This document shows positions 30,288-34,072 of a stretch of DNA of 34,072 nt, piece after piece. The DNA lies in NCBI RefSeq assembly GCF_001698815.1, contig NZ_LGSI01000073.1, forward strand, positions 1 to 34,072, written 5' to 3'. Made by a program: the position numbers and the translations under genes. Every line of letters starts with the position of its first letter. Positions within the stretch are counted from its first letter, which is position 1. A model generated the notes under the pieces. That model saw only the letters and a program-made list of their open reading frames with translations, was not told the DNA's origin and did not search any database. This DNA comes from Pseudomonas syringae. GTDB taxonomy: Bacteria; Pseudomonadota; Gammaproteobacteria; Pseudomonadales; Pseudomonadaceae.

Positions 30288-31322
30288 ATGGAACGCATAT
30301 TTTTTCAGATCAGGCTTTTACGCTGCTTAACTGTGGTCGCAGTTTTTTGCGCGGGATTTACCGCTGTAATTGCAGCCACCCTGGGAGGGATTGCGGTAGA
30401 GGTCGAGAACCAATCCGAGCCCGTTTTGTGTGCCGAGAAAGACAACGTTACGCTCAATATCAAATCAACCGAGGTCCTGAGTTTTCGTATCGAAGCGACC
30501 CATCCTGCGTATATCGGGTCATTGCAGGCGGACCGCACCGCCGCTGACTTCACTGCCTGCGACATACGGGAAGACCCGGCTTTCCATACCTCAGGGCCGG
30601 AACAACGGGTGACCCTTTACGAAACCAATGATGTGCGCCTCATAGGCTATACATTTCCAACCTTTTGGCGGCCCAGTGACGTTCCCTTCAAGGTGGGTGA
30701 ACGGACCGAGAGAGGGCTGCACATGGTGCAACTCTGGGTCCATGCCAGTGGTCGCCTTGAGGAGATTCTGGTCCTGTATCCGCCGGACGGTTACTGGCGA
30801 GCACGACCGCTACCACCGAACCACATGCGCTCGACGTCCTATGGAAGCTCATTCCTGGTCGGGCCGATCGAAGTCAAGGGCAGGCCGGTGGTCGAGATAA
30901 AGGAAATATCATTCGACCCCAAAACAACGACGTTTCTGCTGAGCTTCGTCAACGGTGGAACCGCCAGACTGACCGTGAGCGCAATAGACACTGATGAGCA
31001 GGTGATTGAGGTCTCTTTCGACAAGCCAATCAGTAATGGCCCCTTTGCAGCCTTGCGGTCGATGTATGTCACCGAGTTCAATGCCGACGCCGCCCGCATC
31101 GCAACACGAGGGCCGGAGCAACCGGGGTGGAGTGAAGAGCCGATCATGGCATTCAGGAAAGCCGATGCGACCGATATCTGGACCGGAAGACTTGTTCCAT
31201 CACGGCACAATACCAGCGCGCCGGACATCATCTTCAACGGGTTTTCCAGAACAATCACACCCACCGGCAGGCCGGTATCCAATGGCCAGGTCGATTCAAC
31301 CGAAGATGTCGATCAGCGTTAG
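30288..31322 (+). CDS. Exported protein of unknown family
   Basis: This 344-residue protein has an N-terminal hydrophobic stretch (about 8-30, CLTVVAVFCAGFTAVIAA), probably a signal peptide or membrane anchor. The rest is beta-rich: VEVENQSEPVLCAEKDNVTL, then LSFRIEATHPAYIG, a central LVGPIEVKGRPVVEIKEISF and a C-terminal TARLTVSAIDTDEQVIEVSF. Cys48 and Cys91 could form a disulfide. No catalytic motif or known domain recognised. It ends 4 bp inside the convergent GH3 gene. The neighbourhood (opgD, bglX-like) suggests a link to periplasmic glucan, but that is inference only. ATG 30288 is preferred over TTG 30276; neither has a strong RBS. Confidence 0.75.
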   Translation: MERIFFQIRLLRCLTVVAVFCAGFTAVIAATLGGIAVEVENQSEPVLCAEKDNVTLNIKSTEVLSFRIEATHPAYIGSLQADRTAADFTACDIREDPAFHTSGPEQRVTLYETNDVRLIGYTFPTFWRPSDVPFKVGERTERGLHMVQLWVHASGRLEEILVLYPPDGYWRARPLPPNHMRSTSYGSSFLVGPIEVKGRPVVEIKEISFDPKTTTFLLSFVNGGTARLTVSAIDTDEQVIEVSFDKPISNGPFAALRSMYVTEFNADAARIATRGPEQPGWSEEPIMAFRKADATDIWTGRLVPSRHNTSAPDIIFNGFSRTITPTGRPVSNGQVDSTEDVDQR

Positions 31323-33640
31323 CGTGAGTTTCCGGCATTGATCAAGGCTTTCACCGCGCTTTCCCTGAGCATGCGTGGAATCGCGGAACCCGGCCCCGCA
31401 AGTTGAGCGCCGGTGGTGACTTCGAAACTGGCCTGGTTGTCGGTGGCCGAGCTACCGCCCACAAAAACCGTGAACTCGCCCGGCTCGACTCGGCGCAAAA
31501 AGAAGTGATCCAGCAGCGCCAGGTCATCCTGATCAAGCTGGAAAGCAAGCGTCCTGGTTTCGCCTGGTGCAAGTTTGACCCGTTCAAAACCACGCAATAC
31601 GCGCACGGGTCGGGTGACACTGGCGGTGCTTTGGCGCAGATACAACTGCACGATTTCGTCGCCCTCACGTTGCCCGGTATTACTGACATCAACCTTTATC
31701 GTCAGTGTCTCGTCAGGTGCAATCCGCCGGGCGCTTAGCCGGGGTGGCTGATAGGCGAACGTGGTGTAGCTCAGACCATGACCAAAGGGATAAAGCGGCG
31801 TCCACGATCCGTCGATATATTTGGAGGTGTACTCGGACTCGATACTCGGTGGACGGCCAGTATTTTTCCGGGCGTAGTAAATGGGCAATTGCCCAACTGC
31901 CCGAGGAAACGTAATGGGGAGTTTGCCACTGGGGTTCACATCTCCAAACAGGACATCGGCGACCGCGTGGCCCATTTCCGAGCCGAGAAACCAGGACTCA
32001 AGAATCACGGGCACTTGATCACTCATCAAGGAAAGCGCCAACGGGCGACCGTTCATGAGCACGACGACCAAGGGTTTGCCTGTCTCGACCAACCGAGCCA
32101 GCAGCGCTTCCTGACCGCCAGGCAAACCCAGCGACATCCTGCTTCGCGCCTCGCCGCTCATTCTTGCGGTTTCACCCAACACCGCGACGATAACATCGGC
32201 ATCGCTACTGGCGCGCAATACGTCATCAATGCCCGAGAGGTCCAGACTTTCAGGCGAGGCACCCGGTACGTGAATGACCGCCGTCGTGGACGACACAGCT
32301 TGTTTTATACCCTCGAACACCGTGACCGACTCTTCGGTACGTATTGGCCCGGCCCAGGGTCCCAGGATGGATTCGGCATCTGTAGCCAATGCACCTGTCA
32401 CCACCAGCTTTTTGAGGTCCTTGCGCAGTGGCAGCAATCCCTGGTCATTCTTAAGCAGCACGATGGATTTCTGCGCCGCCTCCCTCGCCAGGCTCCGGGT
32501 CTCGGGTATCCGGGCAAGAGCCTGCACACGAGCCGCATTACTGTAACTGTACGGATCTTCAAAAAGACCCAAGCGTTGCTTGGCTTGAAGCACGCGTCGT
32601 ACCGCATCATCCAAAGCGTCATTTTGGAGTTGGCCGCTTCGAACCAGTGCGGGCAACTGCTGTTGATAGAGGCCGCCGGCCATGTCGATGTCGATGCTTG
32701 CGTTGAAGGCCAACTGCGCGGCGCTGGATTCTGTCGCAGCCACGCCATGCTCGATCAAATTGTCCACACCGTTGAAATCGCTGACGATGAGACCGTTGAA
32801 GCCCCATTGTTTACGCAGATAATCGTGCAGCAACCTATGGTTGGCATGCATCGGCGTGCCCGCGATTTCGTTGAATCCAGGCATGATCGCGTCAGCCCCC
32901 GCCTCCACTGCGGCCCGAAACGGCGGGAGATAGACTTCACGCAGCGTGCGTTCCGAGAGGTCGGCAATGTTGTAGTCACGTCCCGCTTCAGCTGCTCCAT
33001 ATCCGGCGAAATGCTTGGCGGTTGTCATCATTGTGGAGAGATCAGGCGGTCCTGTCCCGTGAAAGCCTCGAACACGGGCAACCGCCAGGGCGGCCCCCAA
33101 AAACGGGTCCTCACCGGCACCTTCAACCACACGTCCCCAACGCGGATCACGCGCAATATCGACCATCGGCGCGTAGGTCCAATGTATGCCGTAAGCAGTG
33201 GCCTCCATGGCCGCAGCCCTCGCCGTGCGCCGTGACAGTTCCGGATCCCAGGCCGAGGCTTCGGCCAGCGGAACAGGGAAAATGGTTCTGAACCCATGGA
33301 TCACATCGAAGGCAAACAACAAGGGAATTCGCAACCGGGATTCTTCGACAGCCACGCGCTGAAGCTTGCGTGTGGCCTCGACGCCATAAGCATTGAGCAA
33401 AGAACCCACGCGCCCGTCACGAATGCTGTCCTCTCCGCCGATTTCCACGATGGGACCAGCGGATGTTGTCTGGACAGCCGACTGGCTGAGCTGGCCGGCC
33501 TTCTCTTCAAGGGTCATCCGGGAGAGCAGGCTGTCGATCAGATCATCGTTGTCGAAATCCGCGCCAGCACTCGCACCCAGTGAAGTGCCAGTAGCGAGCG
33601 CGGTGAACAAAAGCACGGGCAGGAGTCGAGAATGTGCCAT
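31319..33640 (-). CDS. bglX: GH3 beta-glucosidase, BglX-like, periplasmic
   Basis: The 773-residue protein starts with a signal peptide (LLPVLLFTALATGTSLGASA). The GH3 N-terminal barrel follows (DSLLSRMTLEEKAGQLSQ; KHFAGYGAAEAGRDYN; nucleophile Asp288 in FNGLIVSDFNGVDNL). The GH3 C-terminal alpha/beta sandwich has probable acid/base Glu497 in RMSGEARSRMSLGLPGGQ. A fibronectin-III-like C-terminal domain comes last (DETLTIKVDVSNTGQREGDE, VQLYLRQ). The order and length fit BglX, which removes glucose from beta-linked oligoglucosides in the periplasm. Start ATG 33640 lies 5 bp after the opgD-like stop, so the two form one transcript; the frame itself stays open to 33739. It could trim glucans released by the upstream enzyme. 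Symbol by family similarity. Confidence 0.88.
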   Translation of the reverse strand: MAHSRLLPVLLFTALATGTSLGASAGADFDNDDLIDSLLSRMTLEEKAGQLSQSAVQTTSAGPIVEIGGEDSIRDGRVGSLLNAYGVEATRKLQRVAVEESRLRIPLLFAFDVIHGFRTIFPVPLAEASAWDPELSRRTARAAAMEATAYGIHWTYAPMVDIARDPRWGRVVEGAGEDPFLGAALAVARVRGFHGTGPPDLSTMMTTAKHFAGYGAAEAGRDYNIADLSERTLREVYLPPFRAAVEAGADAIMPGFNEIAGTPMHANHRLLHDYLRKQWGFNGLIVSDFNGVDNLIEHGVAATESSAAQLAFNASIDIDMAGGLYQQQLPALVRSGQLQNDALDDAVRRVLQAKQRLGLFEDPYSYSNAARVQALARIPETRSLAREAAQKSIVLLKNDQGLLPLRKDLKKLVVTGALATDAESILGPWAGPIRTEESVTVFEGIKQAVSSTTAVIHVPGASPESLDLSGIDDVLRASSDADVIVAVLGETARMSGEARSRMSLGLPGGQEALLARLVETGKPLVVVLMNGRPLALSLMSDQVPVILESWFLGSEMGHAVADVLFGDVNPSGKLPITFPRAVGQLPIYYARKNTGRPPSIESEYTSKYIDGSWTPLYPFGHGLSYTTFAYQPPRLSARRIAPDETLTIKVDVSNTGQREGDEIVQLYLRQSTASVTRPVRVLRGFERVKLAPGETRTLAFQLDQDDLALLDHFFLRRVEPGEFTVFVGGSSATDNQASFEVTTGAQLAGPGSAIPRMLRESAVKALINAGNSR

Positions 33641-33645
33641 GACAT

Positions 33646-34072
33646 TCACACTGCCTTCACTCTGCTCATCAGCTCCGAGCTTTCTTGCTCGGCAGACGCC
33701 AATGGCGCTGAAGTGAACGGGTGATACTGATAGAGCCACGTCTCTGACAACGCTTCATCGCCCAGTTGCAGAAACAACCGCAGCTCCACTGGCTCGCTGC
33801 CCTCCACGCCCAAATCGAACTGAGCCCGCCAATGCCCCTGCTTGCCGTCAGGGACGGCCTCCGTGAATACATTCGATACTTTGCCTCTAGATGAAGAAAG
33901 CACCGCCAGCGGTCGAACCCCGAAGGGAATTTTTGCGAGGCCGTCGCCCTGAAACTCCACAACGAACTTGCGATCGCCCTTGGGTCGCTCCTGACCGGGC
34001 AGGCCACCGCGGCCGAGACGAGTCGCCACGCAACGAGCCAGTGGCGAAGGAAAAGGTTCGTCCGCCTGCCAG
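33646..34072 (-). CDS. opgD: Periplasmic glucan biosynthesis protein OpgD/OpgG, C-terminal part
   Basis: The right edge cuts the gene; about 141 C-terminal residues remain, ending at TGA 33646-33648. CVATRLGRGGLPGQERPKGD, then KFVVEFQGDGLAKIP and VELRLFLQLGDEALSETWLY match the immunoglobulin-like C-terminal domain of MdoG/OpgG/OpgD proteins. OpgD and OpgG act on the beta-1,2-linked backbone of osmoregulated periplasmic glucans; E. coli OpgD has been reported as a beta-1,2-glucanase (GH186). The GRGG-PGQ wording and the absence of opgH downstream favour OpgD over OpgG, but without the N-terminus (a twin-arginine signal would point to OpgD) this is not settled. It is followed after 5 bp by the GH3 gene. 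Confidence 0.8.
   Translation of the reverse strand, partial: WQADEPFPSPLARCVATRLGRGGLPGQERPKGDRKFVVEFQGDGLAKIPFGVRPLAVLSSSRGKVSNVFTEAVPDGKQGHWRAQFDLGVEGSEPVELRLFLQLGDEALSETWLYQYHPFTSAPLASAEQESSELMSRVKAV

Noticed and set aside
31778..33235. 485-codon plus-strand frame
   Set aside because: Antisense to the GH3 gene with intact catalytic motifs; no RBS and no recognisable domain.
1..34072. tRNA, rRNA, CRISPR arrays, insertion sequences, prophage
   Set aside because: No tRNA-like cloverleaf with CCA-type ends, no regular direct-repeat/spacer array, and no transposase, integrase or phage structural protein among the frames.

Overview
The window looks like chromosomal DNA of a Pseudomonas of the fluorescens group. 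The reasons are GC-rich coding sequence, Pseudomonas-type inverted REP pairs (core GCGAGGCTTGCCCGCGAA), a soxR gene divergent from a small ABM-fold monooxygenase gene (the PA2273/PA2274 layout of P. aeruginosa), a fused-AB Mrp antiporter operon, a BdlA-like PAS-PAS-MCP protein and a zinc-ligand-poor DksA2-type protein. The species call is inference from recognised families; no alignment was run. I see no rRNA, tRNA, CRISPR array, insertion sequence or phage gene.

Layout. 1-1.5 kb: the 3' end of an FMNH2-dependent alkanesulfonate monooxygenase gene, overlapped by a sigma-54 activator of the SfnR type (sulfur scavenging). 1.5-2.4 kb: an ABM monooxygenase and soxR diverge around a clear SoxR box. 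2.4-3.1 kb: non-coding, with two REP pairs, a single REP and a striking three-way-junction (cloverleaf-like) element. 3.1-6.3 kb: an FAD/NAD(P)-binding oxidoreductase, then an XRE-cupin regulator divergent from an EamA-type exporter across an 18-bp perfect palindrome. 6.5-12.6 kb: the six-gene mrpA(B)CDEFG cation/proton antiporter operon, every junction overlapping. 12.6-14.3 kb: small conserved hypotheticals, one of them DUF2789. 14.3-15.8 kb: an orphan DUF2235 (Tle1-type) hydrolase. 16.1-20.3 kb: an MCP with its sensor module at the C-terminus, divergent from a hybrid histidine kinase. 20.3-22.2 kb: a DksA2-like protein and a Gfo/Idh/MocA oxidoreductase. 22.5-23.9 kb: the BdlA-like chemoreceptor. 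24.0-27.9 kb: a four-gene overlapping operon DUF72-ybhP-clsB-ybhN (envelope phospholipid). 28.1-29.3 kb: small stress-type proteins (an acidic protein with a possible leader ORF, a KGG protein, DUF4142). 29.4-30.0 kb: a CGNR-type regulator. 30.3-34.1 kb: an unrecognised exported protein converging on an opgD-bglX-like pair that may handle osmoregulated periplasmic glucans.

How the genes fit together: several units concern envelope and osmotic homeostasis (Mrp antiporter, cardiolipin synthase operon, periplasmic glucan cluster, KGG/DUF4142 stress proteins) and signalling (two MCPs, hybrid kinase, DksA2). They look like separate core or near-core units and not one system. I found no clearly new multi-gene system. 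The best leads are the cloverleaf repeat element, the orphan Tle1-like lipase, the unknown exported protein beside the glucan genes, and several intergenic RNA or operator structures.
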